Part shown: positions 25,261 to 34,628 of the stretch, in pieces
How the letters are laid out: each line of letters starts with the position of its first letter
How positions within the stretch are numbered: the stretch's first letter is position 1
Source of the DNA: Iodidimonas muriae
Lineage (GTDB): Bacteria; Pseudomonadota; Alphaproteobacteria; Sphingomonadales; Rhodothalassiaceae
DNA length: 64,000 nt
Direction of reading: 5' to 3'
Assembly: GCF_014647255.1 (NCBI RefSeq)
Contig: NZ_BMOV01000001.1
Coordinates: 178,275 to 242,274 of the forward strand
Notes under the pieces: generated by a model
Databases searched by the model: none
What the model was told of the DNA's origin: nothing
The model's input: only the letters and a program-made list of their open reading frames with translations
Position numbers and translations under genes: made by a program

Positions 25261-26159
25261 CCAATCGAACCGGGCACTATGAAGCAGGCCATCAAGATCG
25301 CTTGTCTGCCGGCTCGCCGATCCTCAACGCCATGAGCGTGGATGTGGAGGATTATTTTCAGGTGTCCGCTATGGAGCCTGTGGTGTCGCGCGATGACTGG
25401 GATGGATTTGCGTGTCGGGTGGAGCAAAACACCCACCGGATTCTGGATTTGTTCGATCGCCACGGAGCCACCGCCACATTTTTCACCTTGGGCTGGGTGG
25501 CAAAACGGTATCCTGCCTTGGTGCGCGCCATTGCCGAACGCGGCCATGAAGTTGCCAGCCACGGTATGCAGCATATGCGTGTGTCATCGCAAAGCCAAAA
25601 CGAATTTCGCGCCGATATCCGCAAAGCCAAAGCCTTGTTGGAAGATGCCGCAGGCGTGGCCGTGCGCGGCTATCGTGCCGCCAGCTTTTCCATGACCAAG
25701 CAAACCGATTGGGCGCATCGGGTGCTTGCGGAAGAAGGCTATGCCTATAGCTCCAGCATTTATCCCATCAAGCATGATCATTATGGCATTCCCGATGCGG
25801 AGCGCGGGGCGTATCACCCCCTTGAAGGGAGCGATTTTCTGGAAATACCCATCAGCACCATAGAAATTGCCGGTAAACGATTGCCTTGTGGGGGCGGCGG
25901 CTATTTCCGGCTTTTGCCTTATGGCCTGTCCCGTTGGATGATGCGGCGTGTGAACCGTCGCGACCGGATGCCCTGCATTTTCTATTTTCACCCATGGGAG
26001 GTGGACCCAAGCCAGCCGCATATGGATGGCATAGGGATGAAAACCCGGTTCCGCCATTATACCAATCTTTCAAAGATGTATCCCCGATTGGATCGGCTGT
26101 TAAGCACAGGGCCTTGGCGGCGGATGGACGAGATTTTTTTGACGCGGCAGGAGCAGTGA
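25257..26159 (+). CDS. XrtA-system polysaccharide deacetylase
   Basis: A 300-aa carbohydrate-esterase-4 (NodB) protein of the XrtA subfamily. It has the metal/catalytic motifs SVDVEDYF near residue 28, the H-x3-H motif SHGMQHMRV near 105, RGYRAASFS near 145, and the extra C-terminal domain of this subfamily (PCGGGGYFRLLPYG, FYFHPWEVDP). It likely removes acetyl groups from the EPS. No signal peptide is obvious, so the site of action is unclear. It is coupled to the ATPase gene by ATGA and followed directly by the FemAB-like gene. Confidence 0.93.
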   Translation: MTNRTGHYEAGHQDRLSAGSPILNAMSVDVEDYFQVSAMEPVVSRDDWDGFACRVEQNTHRILDLFDRHGATATFFTLGWVAKRYPALVRAIAERGHEVASHGMQHMRVSSQSQNEFRADIRKAKALLEDAAGVAVRGYRAASFSMTKQTDWAHRVLAEEGYAYSSSIYPIKHDHYGIPDAERGAYHPLEGSDFLEIPISTIEIAGKRLPCGGGGYFRLLPYGLSRWMMRRVNRRDRMPCIFYFHPWEVDPSQPHMDGIGMKTRFRHYTNLSKMYPRLDRLLSTGPWRRMDEIFLTRQEQ

Positions 26160-27212
26160 ATGCACGGAATGCAGGCGATCAAATTATCCACCCTGACCGA
26201 TGATCGTCACGATCAATGGGATCGCTTTGTGCGGAGCCATTCCGATGGCACCTTCTTTCACTTGTCTGGCTGGCGAACGGTGATGCACCGTGCCTTCGGG
26301 CATGAGACGCATTTTCTGATTGCTGAACGCGATGGCGTCATTCTTGGGGTTTTGCCTTTGGTGCATCTCAAGAGCCGCCTGTTTGGAAGCAGCCTGGTTT
26401 CTACCGCCTTTTGTGTTGTGGGCGGGCCTTTGGTTACGGACCCGGCTGCCTTGGCTGCCCTTGATGATGCCGCCACCACTTTGGCGCAAAAACTGGGGGT
26501 GGGGCATTTGGAATATCGCCTGCGCGCTCCTTTGCATGATGATGATCATCATTGGGAGCGGTGCTCGGATCTTTATGTCACGTTTCAAAAAGAAATCTCG
26601 GCCAAAGACGACGACAATCTGAAGGCTATTCCCAGAAAGCAGCGCGCTATGGTGCGCAAAGGCATCAAACTCGGTTTGGCGGGAGAAGAAACCGCCGATC
26701 CGGATGCCCTTCACGGGATTTATGCGCAAAGTGTGCATAATCTGGGTACGCCGGTGTTTTCCCAAATGTATTTTCGGGTGCTGAAAGAGGTGTTCGGCGA
26801 TCAGTGCGAATTATTGCTGATCAAATCGGCGGCGGAAACCGTCGCGGGTGTGATGTCCTTTCGTTATAATGGCGTTGTCCTGCCTTATTATGGTGGTGGA
26901 TCAATGGCCGCACGGGCCGTTGCCGGTAATGATTTCATGTATTGGGAGGTGATGCGCCGGGCGGCGGCACGTGGCGACCGGATCTTTGATTTCGGCCGCA
27001 GCAAATGCGGCACCGGATCTTATAATTTCAAGAAATATTGGGGCTTCGAGCCAGAGCCATTGCATTATGAATATCGTTTGATTGCCGCCAAATCGGTCCC
27101 TGAAAACAATCCGCTCAATCCAAAATATCGCCTTGCCATCAAGGCATGGCAGAAAATGCCTTTGTGGCTTGCCAATAAGATGGGCCCATTTTTGTCAAGA
27201 TCATTGGGCTGA
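26160..27212 (+). CDS. FemAB family XrtA/PEP-CTERM system-associated protein
   Basis: A 350-aa protein with the double GNAT fold of the FemAB/peptidoglycan interpeptide-bridge family; the second acyltransferase domain (about 165-300) includes LLLIKSAAETVAGVMSFRY and FDFGRSKCGTGSYNFKKYWG. In XrtA loci it is thought to transfer an aminoacyl group to a polysaccharide or lipid-linked intermediate. This is inference; no activity is known. AGGAG sits six bases before the ATG, which begins immediately after the deacetylase stop. Confidence 0.9.
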   Translation: MHGMQAIKLSTLTDDRHDQWDRFVRSHSDGTFFHLSGWRTVMHRAFGHETHFLIAERDGVILGVLPLVHLKSRLFGSSLVSTAFCVVGGPLVTDPAALAALDDAATTLAQKLGVGHLEYRLRAPLHDDDHHWERCSDLYVTFQKEISAKDDDNLKAIPRKQRAMVRKGIKLGLAGEETADPDALHGIYAQSVHNLGTPVFSQMYFRVLKEVFGDQCELLLIKSAAETVAGVMSFRYNGVVLPYYGGGSMAARAVAGNDFMYWEVMRRAAARGDRIFDFGRSKCGTGSYNFKKYWGFEPEPLHYEYRLIAAKSVPENNPLNPKYRLAIKAWQKMPLWLANKMGPFLSRSLG

Positions 27213-27226
27213 AGGGGGCGAAGCTG

Positions 27227-28801
27227 ATGCGTGACATGCCGATAGAAAAGCAAGCACTTGCCCAATCATCAAAAGATGCGCTGCGCCGTGGATGGGGCGT
27301 GACGGCTGTTTTGCTTGTGATGATGGGGCTGATTTTCCATAAGGCTGTCTGGTCTATGGTCACTGTGTGGATGAATTCCGCCACCTATGGCCATGGCTTT
27401 TTGATCGCTCCGGTGGCGATATATCTGGCGTGGGACAAGCGGCACTTATTGGCGCAGCTTCCTGTGCGCCCGTCTCTTTTCGGGGTGGGCTGGATTTTCG
27501 GTGCGGGCCTTTTATGGCTGGTAGGGGAATTGATGGCCGCCAATGTTTTGCAGCATTTGGCGGTGGTCGGGTTCATACAGGGGGCCGTGCTGGCCATCAT
27601 GGGGGTTTCTGTCGCCCGTGTTTTGATGTTTCCCCTTGGCTATCTGTTTTTCATGGTTCCTTTTGGCGATTTTGCCATCCAGCCCTTGCAGCAATTGACG
27701 GCGGATTATTCCACAGCGCTTTTGCGGTGGAGCGGCGTGCCGGTGTTTCATGAAAATTGGATCATTGTGATCCCCGGCGGCACATTCCTTGTGGCGGAAG
27801 CCTGTGCCGGCGTACGGTTTTTGATCGCCAGTCTGGCATTGGGAGTCTTGATTTCAGGCACCATGTTCCAAAGCTGGGCCAAGCGGTCTTTTTATATGCT
27901 GCTGTCTGTTCTGGTGCCGATACTGGCCAATGTGGTGCGTGCTTATGGCATTGTGATGATCGCCCATTTAAGCAACTTTGAATTGGCTGTGGGGGTGGAT
28001 CACCTTGTTTATGGCTTTGTGTTCCTATCGTTTGTGATGCTGCTTTTATTCGGCATTGCGTGGATGATGCGCGATCCGCTCCCTCAGGGTCCGGCACAGC
28101 CATTGCCCCGGGAAGAAGGGGCCGCCCGATCGGCCTCTATGGGATATATTCTGGGGGTCTTTATGGCAGCCCTTTTCATCAGCCTTGGGCTGCGGCTTTA
28201 TGCGTTCGATATGATGCGGGGCGATGCCATTTCTCCGGTAACCCTACATGCCCCCGCAGCATCGGGCGACTGGCAGTTGCTGGGCCGCGCTGGTCCGGGG
28301 CAATGGCAGGGTAGCTTTGTCGGGGCCGATGGTCAGGCCACATGGCTGTATTCCAATGGCGATCATAGGGTGTCTTTGTTCGCGGCCTATTATGGGGATG
28401 AAGCCCCCGGCAAGGAACTGATCGCCGGTCGCAACAACCTCACCGGCAGCAAAGATCTGGAAGCGATAAAATCCGGGATCACAAAAGAGGATGTCTTTGG
28501 CTATGGGCTGGTGCCCGCCAGTTATCTGATTGTCCCCGAAGGCACTGGGGGGCGCCGTTATGTCTGGTATTGGTATGTGCTGTCCGATGATGTGACGGCG
28601 CGGCAGGCGGATGTAAAGGTGGCAAGCCTTGCGGCAAAGCTGTCGGGCGGACGTGCCGAAGGCATGATCGTTGCGGTATCCATGCTGGTGGAAACGCCGG
28701 AAGATGTTGCGATCGTTGGTGATTTTCTAAATGCGGCGGGGCTTCATGAAAGCCTGAACGCAGGTGGATTCGCTCCTTTTGTGACAACAGATATACAATA
28801 G
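27227..28801 (+). CDS. xrtA: Exosortase A (XrtA) with fused EpsI domain
   Basis: A 524-aa integral membrane protein. The exosortase half (about 1-290) has eight or so helices and the catalytic triad Cys193 (VAEACAGVRF), Arg238 (ANVVRAYG) and His259 (GVDHLVYG). The C-terminal EpsI domain (about 310-524) faces the periplasm and carries YSNGDHRVSLFAAYY and YVWYWYVLSDD. It is a cysteine transpeptidase expected to cut at the PEP motif of the proteins encoded at 6538, 14127 and 15326 and attach them to an envelope component. Both domains in one chain is the standard exosortase-A architecture. It sits between the FemAB-like and amidotransferase genes, as in other XrtA loci. Confidence 0.95.
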   Translation: MRDMPIEKQALAQSSKDALRRGWGVTAVLLVMMGLIFHKAVWSMVTVWMNSATYGHGFLIAPVAIYLAWDKRHLLAQLPVRPSLFGVGWIFGAGLLWLVGELMAANVLQHLAVVGFIQGAVLAIMGVSVARVLMFPLGYLFFMVPFGDFAIQPLQQLTADYSTALLRWSGVPVFHENWIIVIPGGTFLVAEACAGVRFLIASLALGVLISGTMFQSWAKRSFYMLLSVLVPILANVVRAYGIVMIAHLSNFELAVGVDHLVYGFVFLSFVMLLLFGIAWMMRDPLPQGPAQPLPREEGAARSASMGYILGVFMAALFISLGLRLYAFDMMRGDAISPVTLHAPAASGDWQLLGRAGPGQWQGSFVGADGQATWLYSNGDHRVSLFAAYYGDEAPGKELIAGRNNLTGSKDLEAIKSGITKEDVFGYGLVPASYLIVPEGTGGRRYVWYWYVLSDDVTARQADVKVASLAAKLSGGRAEGMIVAVSMLVETPEDVAIVGDFLNAAGLHESLNAGGFAPFVTTDIQ

Positions 28802-28816
28802 GCAAGGCAAAGCAGT

Positions 28817-30742
28817 ATGTGCGGACTTACAGGTATTTTCGATCTTGGGGATCGACGCTCCGTTGACCGCGCGATGCTGCGGGAGATGAATGATGCCATC
28901 GGCCATCGTGGGCCCGATGATGACGGATTTTATGTTGAACCGGGGGTCGGGCTTGGCCATCGCCGCCTGTCGATTATTGATCTGGCTGGCGGGCATCAGC
29001 CCATGTTCAATGAAGATGAAACCATATGCGTTGTTTATAATGGCGAGATTTATAATTTCGCCGCACTTGCCCGGACGCTTTCAGAAAAAGGACATCATTT
29101 TCAGACCCGCAGCGATACGGAAGTGATCGTTCATGCCTGGGAAGAATGGGGCCCGTCTTGCGTGGAACATTTCCGCGGCATGTTTGCTTTTGCCCTTTAT
29201 GATAAAAACCGCCAAACGCTGTTTCTGGCCCGTGACCGGCTAGGCATCAAACCGCTTTATTATGCCTTTACAGATGATGGGTTCTTGATTTTCGGGTCCG
29301 AGTTGAAATCCTTGCTGCCCTATCCCGGCTTGGGGCGTGAACTGGACCCGCGCTCGGTGGAGGATTTCTTTGCATTAGGTTATGTGCCTGATCCGCGGTC
29401 CATTTATAAATCGGTACAGAAACTGGCACCGGCCCATATTCTGGTGCAACAGCGTGGAAAGGCACCGGCCAGCCCCCATGCTTATTGGGATATGCGGTTC
29501 GACCGAAATGACGGGATTCCGGAAGGCGAGCAGGCGGACGCTTTGCGCGCCAATCTGGAAGAGGCGGTGCGTATTCGCCTTGTGTCAGAGGTGCCTTTGG
29601 GGGCGTTCTTGTCCGGCGGTGTCGATTCCAGCGCGGTGGTGGCGATGATGGCCAAAGCGCAGCCGGACCCGGTGAATACATGCTCTATTTCGTTTGGCGA
29701 CAAGGATTATGATGAGTCCCTATATGCGCGAAAAGTAGCCAAGCAGTTCAAAACGACACATCATGAACGCTTGGTAGACCCGGAAGATTTCGATCTTCTG
29801 ATGCACTTGCCGCAGATTTACGACGAACCTTTTGCCGATAGTTCGGCGCTTCCCACCTATCGTGTGTGCGAGGAAGCGCGGCGGCATGTGACTGTGGCTT
29901 TGTCGGGGGATGGCGGTGATGAAGTGTTCGCGGGCTATCGGCGCTATCGCTGGCATGATTATGAAGAGCGCGTCCGCAGAGTTTTGCCGCAAGCTTTGCG
30001 CGGGCCTCTTTTTGGCCTTGCCGGCGGGATTTATCCCAAGATGGATTGGGCCCCCCGCCCATTGCGCGCCAAATCCACCCTTCAGGCCTTGGCCCGATCG
30101 TCGGCGGAAGGGTATTTCCACAGCGTTTCCATTCTGTCCAATGATGTGCGGGAATCCCTGTATTCCGAGGCTTTTAAACGCGATCTGCAAGGCTATCGGG
30201 CGGTGGAGCTGATCCAGCACCATATGGAAAAAGCCCCCACCGACCATCATTTATCGCGGGCGCAATATGTGGATATGAAAACCTATTTGCCCGGCGATAT
30301 CCTGACAAAAGTGGATCGGGCCAGCATGGCCCATTCCTTGGAAGTGCGGGTGCCCTTGCTGGATCATCAGTTTGTGGAATGGTCCGGCTCTGTTGCGCCA
30401 TCGCTGAAGCTGAGAAACCGTGAAGGCAAATACATCTTCAAGAAATCCTTGGAGCCAATGCTGCCCAATGATGTGCTGTATCGGCCCAAAATGGGCTTTG
30501 CGGTGCCGCTGGCCCGTTGGTTTCGCGGCCCTTTGAAAGCGCGGGTGCGTGAAGCGGTGTTGGGCGGCGCATTGTTTGAAAGTGGCTTTTTTAATCAGGC
30601 CTGCCTTCACCAGCTGGTGGAAAGCCATATGTCCGGCGTCCGCGATCACAGCCAGCCTTTATGGGCGTTGATGATGTTTGCGGGATTTCTGGATCGTGTT
30701 CATGGGAAAAAAGCAAAGGAAACTCAGAAAGTTGCTGTTTAA
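28817..30742 (+). CDS. Exosortase A system-associated amidotransferase 1 (asparagine synthase-like)
   Basis: A 641-aa class II glutamine amidotransferase. It has the N-terminal nucleophile Cys2 (MCGLTGIFD), the glutaminase loop GHRGPDDDG and YNGEIYN, and an asparagine-synthase domain from about 225 with the PP-loop LSGGVDSSAV and the later ALSGDGGDEVFAGY. It would use ATP and glutamine to amidate a carboxyl group, probably a uronic acid or an amino acid on the EPS, rather than make free asparagine. It closely follows xrtA (15 bases). Compare the second, degenerate family member at 46963-48846. Confidence 0.95.
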   Translation: MCGLTGIFDLGDRRSVDRAMLREMNDAIGHRGPDDDGFYVEPGVGLGHRRLSIIDLAGGHQPMFNEDETICVVYNGEIYNFAALARTLSEKGHHFQTRSDTEVIVHAWEEWGPSCVEHFRGMFAFALYDKNRQTLFLARDRLGIKPLYYAFTDDGFLIFGSELKSLLPYPGLGRELDPRSVEDFFALGYVPDPRSIYKSVQKLAPAHILVQQRGKAPASPHAYWDMRFDRNDGIPEGEQADALRANLEEAVRIRLVSEVPLGAFLSGGVDSSAVVAMMAKAQPDPVNTCSISFGDKDYDESLYARKVAKQFKTTHHERLVDPEDFDLLMHLPQIYDEPFADSSALPTYRVCEEARRHVTVALSGDGGDEVFAGYRRYRWHDYEERVRRVLPQALRGPLFGLAGGIYPKMDWAPRPLRAKSTLQALARSSAEGYFHSVSILSNDVRESLYSEAFKRDLQGYRAVELIQHHMEKAPTDHHLSRAQYVDMKTYLPGDILTKVDRASMAHSLEVRVPLLDHQFVEWSGSVAPSLKLRNREGKYIFKKSLEPMLPNDVLYRPKMGFAVPLARWFRGPLKARVREAVLGGALFESGFFNQACLHQLVESHMSGVRDHSQPLWALMMFAGFLDRVHGKKAKETQKVAV

Positions 30743-30896
30743 GGGAAGTGTCTTTTGTATTTTGCCGGTTGTCTGGAAAAGATCAAAATTAAGATATTTT
30801 TACGAAAAAGCATTTACGCAAAGAATTGCGTTAAATATTAACACGCCATGTGGCATATATTTGTTCAAAAGCTGACAGGGGTGTATTCGGGGGATC

Positions 30897-32270
30897 ATGG
30901 CTTTATCTAACAACGCACGACCATTTTATGCATTGGCGATCATCGAATGTATGGTGATGGCAATGTGTTTTGCTGTGAGCTTTTGGGCGCTGGACAATCA
31001 GTCACTCTTGGACAGCATGCCCCGCACGGCGATAAGTGTGGCGTCCGTTTGTATCCTTATTGAACTGATGATGTTGGCGGTTGGTCTGTTTACTTGGCAC
31101 ATTTCAACCGGCTATGCGGATCTGATGGTGCGCGTATTGGCGGCTTTTGCCATTGGATATGCGGCCTATGCGATCATGGTTTATATGATCGGCTATTTGC
31201 GCCTTCCGCCTGATATCCTGCTTCTTGCGCTGGCCATGGCGTTTCCCAGCGTTTTGCTTTTGCGCCTGGCCTTTGTGCGCCTGACAAAATTATCGCAGCT
31301 TAAAACACGGGTGCTGGTTTTGGGTACCGGCGGGCAGGCCGCGCGGATTCAAAAACTGGAGCAGGAAGGGCGGTCCAACCGGTTTTCAACCATTGGCTTT
31401 GTGGCGCTTGAAAAACTATCGCCGCGGGTGGATCAGGACCAGATCGTTGATATGCCGGACGATCTGGCCGCCTATGCAAAAAGTCAGGATGTGGATGAAA
31501 TCGTGGTGGCGATGGAAGAACGCCGGGGACAACTGCCCTTGACGGCTTTGATCAATTCCCGCCTGAGCGGCATTAATGTGACCGAATATCAAACCTTTTG
31601 TGAGCGGGTTCAGGAACGGATCGATCTGGATGCCTTGAAGCCCAGTTGGTTTTTCCAAAGTGGTGGGTTTCGGTCCAGCCCTTTCCATCGGATTCTGAAA
31701 CGAATTTTCGATATTCTGCTTAGTCTCGCCTTGTTGATTTTCACCATGCCCTTGTTGATCATCACCGCCATTGCCATTCGTTTGGAAAGCCCCGGCGGCG
31801 CCTTTTATCGGCAAGAACGGGTGGGGCTGGGCGGCAAGCCGTTCATATTGATCAAATTCCGTTCCATGCGGGATGATGCGGAAAAAGATGGTGAGGCGCA
31901 GTGGGCCCAGAAATCCGATCCGCGCGTGACCCGGATCGGTGGCTGGATTCGCAAATCCCGCATTGATGAGATTCCGCAGGTTCTCAATGTCTTGAAAGGC
32001 GATATGAGCTTTGTGGGGCCGCGCCCTGAACGGCCGATGTTTGTGAAGATGCTCACCGATGACATCCCCTTTTATCAAGAGCGCCATAGCGTGCGGCCAG
32101 GGATTACCGGTTGGGCGCAGCTGAATTATCCCTATGGGGCTTCAACGGAAGACGCGCGGCAAAAGCTGCAATATGACCTGTTCTATATCAAATATTTCAG
32201 TCTGGTTTTTGATCTGTCCATCGTGTTGCAAACCCTGCGTGTGGTGATCTGGTCCGATGGGGCGCGTTAA
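30897..32270 (+). CDS. XrtA-system priming sugar-phosphate transferase (EpsB-type)
   Basis: A 457-aa polyprenyl-phosphate sugar phosphotransferase. N-terminal transmembrane helices (about 1-135) and a central nucleotide-binding-like domain (VLVLGTGGQAARI) are followed by the bacterial sugar transferase domain from about 265: KRIFDILLSLALL, YRQERVGLGGKPF, LIKFRSMRDDAE, RKSRIDEIPQ and FVGPRPERPMF. It starts EPS repeat-unit synthesis by moving a hexose-1-phosphate onto undecaprenyl phosphate at the inner membrane. The 154 bases before it are AT-rich and may contain a promoter, but no defined motif is seen; the stop overlaps the frame of the next gene. Confidence 0.93.
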   Translation: MALSNNARPFYALAIIECMVMAMCFAVSFWALDNQSLLDSMPRTAISVASVCILIELMMLAVGLFTWHISTGYADLMVRVLAAFAIGYAAYAIMVYMIGYLRLPPDILLLALAMAFPSVLLLRLAFVRLTKLSQLKTRVLVLGTGGQAARIQKLEQEGRSNRFSTIGFVALEKLSPRVDQDQIVDMPDDLAAYAKSQDVDEIVVAMEERRGQLPLTALINSRLSGINVTEYQTFCERVQERIDLDALKPSWFFQSGGFRSSPFHRILKRIFDILLSLALLIFTMPLLIITAIAIRLESPGGAFYRQERVGLGGKPFILIKFRSMRDDAEKDGEAQWAQKSDPRVTRIGGWIRKSRIDEIPQVLNVLKGDMSFVGPRPERPMFVKMLTDDIPFYQERHSVRPGITGWAQLNYPYGASTEDARQKLQYDLFYIKYFSLVFDLSIVLQTLRVVIWSDGAR

Positions 32271-32277
32271 GGAAGGC

Positions 32278-33414
32278 ATGGCGGTTTCCGGACGGGACAA
32301 AAGGGTAAAAAATACCTCTGGTCTTGCACCACTGGTTCTGCATGTTTTCCCCACCTTTGCCCCCGGCGGTGTGCAACTGCGCATTGCCAAGATCATGGAG
32401 CAATTGGGCGGCGCTTACCGGCACCAGATTTTGGCACTGGATGGCAATCAATCGGCCTCTTTGCACCTGTCCGACATGGTTGAAGCAGGCTTTGTCGATC
32501 CTGAATTTGCGCAATCCGGCCTTGGGTCTGTTTTGGCTCTTCGCCGGTTCTTACGACGTCTCGCGCCGGATCTGCTGTGCACCTATAATTGGGGGGCGAT
32601 GGATTGGGCGCTGGCCGGGCGTTTCACCGCTCTTCCACATCTGCATTTTGAAAGCGGTTTTGGGCCGGAAGAGGCGGAAAAACCATTACGACGCCGCTCT
32701 TTGATGCGCCGCCTTGCCTTGTCGAAGGTGCATAAACTGGTGGTGCCGTCGCATAGTCTTTATCGCCTTGCGCTTTTTGAAAAATGGGTGCTCCCAAAGC
32801 GCTTGATGCTTATCCCCAATGGCGTGGATACGGCGTGGTTCAGGCGGCCCGGGAAACAGGCAGATCACATAAACCGGTTCAATGTGGTGTCTGTCGCCCC
32901 TTTGCGCCCCGAGAAGCGGCTTGACCGGCTGTTGACGGCCTTTGCGCAGTTTTTGCCAACCAATCCCGAAGCGCAGCTCATACTTTTGGGCGAAGGCCAA
33001 TGTCGGCCCGCCCTTGAAGATCAAGCCAAAGCATTAGGGATTGCCGGGCATGTGCAGTTCAAGGGCCATGTGGCGGATATTCGACCCATGCTGTTTGAAG
33101 CCGATCTGTTCGCCATGACATCACAAACCGAGCAGATGCCCAATGCGCTGTTGCAAGCCATGGCGGCGGGCTTGCCGGTGCTTGCCTATGATGCGGGGGA
33201 TATTGCACGGATAGTACCCATAAAAGCCCGCTCTTTTGTGTATCCGCAAGAGGATGCATCGGGATTTCGGCAAGGATTGATGCACTTGGCCCGGGACTGG
33301 CCCTTGCGGCAAAAGCTGGGGGAATTGTGTCGCCAACAGGCCGTTACGCATTATGATTTGCCGCAGATGGTGGCCGCCTATGGGGCGCTTTACCAAGATG
33401 CATTGGACCGTTGA
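32278..33414 (+). CDS. XrtA-system glycosyltransferase, GT4 (TIGR03088-type)
   Basis: A 378-aa GT-B fold glycosyltransferase. The N-terminal domain has LHVFPTFAPGGVQLRIAK, and the C-terminal domain has VAPLRPEKRLDRLLTAF, LGEGQCRPALE and the nucleotide-sugar-binding E-x7-E region SQTEQMPNALLQAMAAGLP. It belongs to the sugar transferase family found with PEP-CTERM/XrtA systems. The donor sugar cannot be read from the sequence. I prefer the ATG at 32278, preceded by AAGGA; the frame also allows an ATG at 32257 inside the previous gene. It is directly followed by another GT4 gene. Confidence 0.88.
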   Translation: MAVSGRDKRVKNTSGLAPLVLHVFPTFAPGGVQLRIAKIMEQLGGAYRHQILALDGNQSASLHLSDMVEAGFVDPEFAQSGLGSVLALRRFLRRLAPDLLCTYNWGAMDWALAGRFTALPHLHFESGFGPEEAEKPLRRRSLMRRLALSKVHKLVVPSHSLYRLALFEKWVLPKRLMLIPNGVDTAWFRRPGKQADHINRFNVVSVAPLRPEKRLDRLLTAFAQFLPTNPEAQLILLGEGQCRPALEDQAKALGIAGHVQFKGHVADIRPMLFEADLFAMTSQTEQMPNALLQAMAAGLPVLAYDAGDIARIVPIKARSFVYPQEDASGFRQGLMHLARDWPLRQKLGELCRQQAVTHYDLPQMVAAYGALYQDALDR

Positions 33415-34608
33415 ATGAACCTGCTCGTTTTCTCCACATTATTTCCCAATGCGCGCCAGCCCCATCATGGCGTGTTTGTTGAAAACCGGCTGCGCCATTT
33501 GCAGGCCATGAGCGGTTATCATGCGCATATTGTGGCACCTGTGCCGTGGTTTCCGTCCCGTCATCCAAAATTCGGGGTCTATGCGGATTATGCGGGGGTA
33601 CCTGGTTTCGAGCAAAGGCACGGCCTGAGCATCTATCATCCGCGATATATGGTGGTGCCGAAAATGGGCATGCTGCTTACACCCTATACGCTTTATCTTT
33701 CAGCGCGGCGGGTGGTGCGTCGATTGCTGAGCGAAGGACATCGGTTTGATTTGCTCGACGCCCATTATTTTTATCCTGACGGGGTGGCGGCATCCTTGTT
33801 GGCGCGGGAATTTGATCTTCCCTTTACGATTACGGGCCGTGGTACGGATCTGAATTTGATCCCGAAATACAAATTGCCTCGCCGCATGATCCGGAAGGCG
33901 GCTGAACGGGCCGACGGGTTGATTACGGTTTGTGCAGCGCTTGCTGATGATCTGGCGGCTCTTGGTATCGACCGCGATCGGGTGACGGTTCTGCGCAATG
34001 GTGTGGATTTGATCGGGTTCTCCCGTGATGAAGCTAGGGCTTCGTCGCTGCGGACTTCTTTGGGCATAAAAGGCCCGGTGCTGGCCTCTGTGGGGCATTT
34101 GATCGAACGCAAAAGCCATGATCTGGTGATCAGGGCGCTGGCCCATATGGGGCGCGGGAGCCTTTTGATCGCAGGAAAAGGACCGGAAGAAGCGGCTTTG
34201 AAACAGCTTGCCAAAGATTTGAATGTGGCCGACCGTGTGCATTTTCTGGGGCTGATCCCCCATGCACAGCTTTCGGCCATTTATAGCGCTGCGGATGTGT
34301 TCGTTTTGGCCTCGTCGCGGGAAGGGTGGCCCAATGTGCTTTTGGAAAGCATGGCCTGCGGGACGCCGGTTGTGGCGACGGCGGTCAATGGGTCGCCTGA
34401 AGTGGTGCAAAGCCCTGTGGCCGGGCGCATCGTTCCCCAAAGAACGGCAGAGGCTCTGGCCGCAGCGATAGAGGATGTTCTCAAAGCTCCGCCATCCGCT
34501 GCCCATGTGCGCGGCTATGCGGAAGGGTTTTCCTGGGAGGAAACCAGCCGTGGGCAGATGGATCTGTTTACCGGCATTTTGGCGAAAAAAGGCCGCACAT
34601 CGGCTTGA
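33415..34608 (+). CDS. Glycosyltransferase family 4
   Basis: A 397-aa GT-B fold enzyme: N-terminal LVFSTLFPNARQPHHGVFVENRL, inter-domain TGRGTDLN, and C-terminal VGHLIERKSHDLVIRAL, AGKGPEEAALKQLA and SSREGWPNVLLESMACGTP (E-x7-E). It adds a sugar to the growing EPS unit; linkage and donor are unknown. The ATG follows the upstream stop with no gap, so it is translationally coupled. It is the last gene of the rightward run before the leftward outer-membrane fusion gene. Confidence 0.88.
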   Translation: MNLLVFSTLFPNARQPHHGVFVENRLRHLQAMSGYHAHIVAPVPWFPSRHPKFGVYADYAGVPGFEQRHGLSIYHPRYMVVPKMGMLLTPYTLYLSARRVVRRLLSEGHRFDLLDAHYFYPDGVAASLLAREFDLPFTITGRGTDLNLIPKYKLPRRMIRKAAERADGLITVCAALADDLAALGIDRDRVTVLRNGVDLIGFSRDEARASSLRTSLGIKGPVLASVGHLIERKSHDLVIRALAHMGRGSLLIAGKGPEEAALKQLAKDLNVADRVHFLGLIPHAQLSAIYSAADVFVLASSREGWPNVLLESMACGTPVVATAVNGSPEVVQSPVAGRIVPQRTAEALAAAIEDVLKAPPSAAHVRGYAEGFSWEETSRGQMDLFTGILAKKGRTSA

Positions 34609-34628
34609 TAGCGGCCCAAAGCTGGATT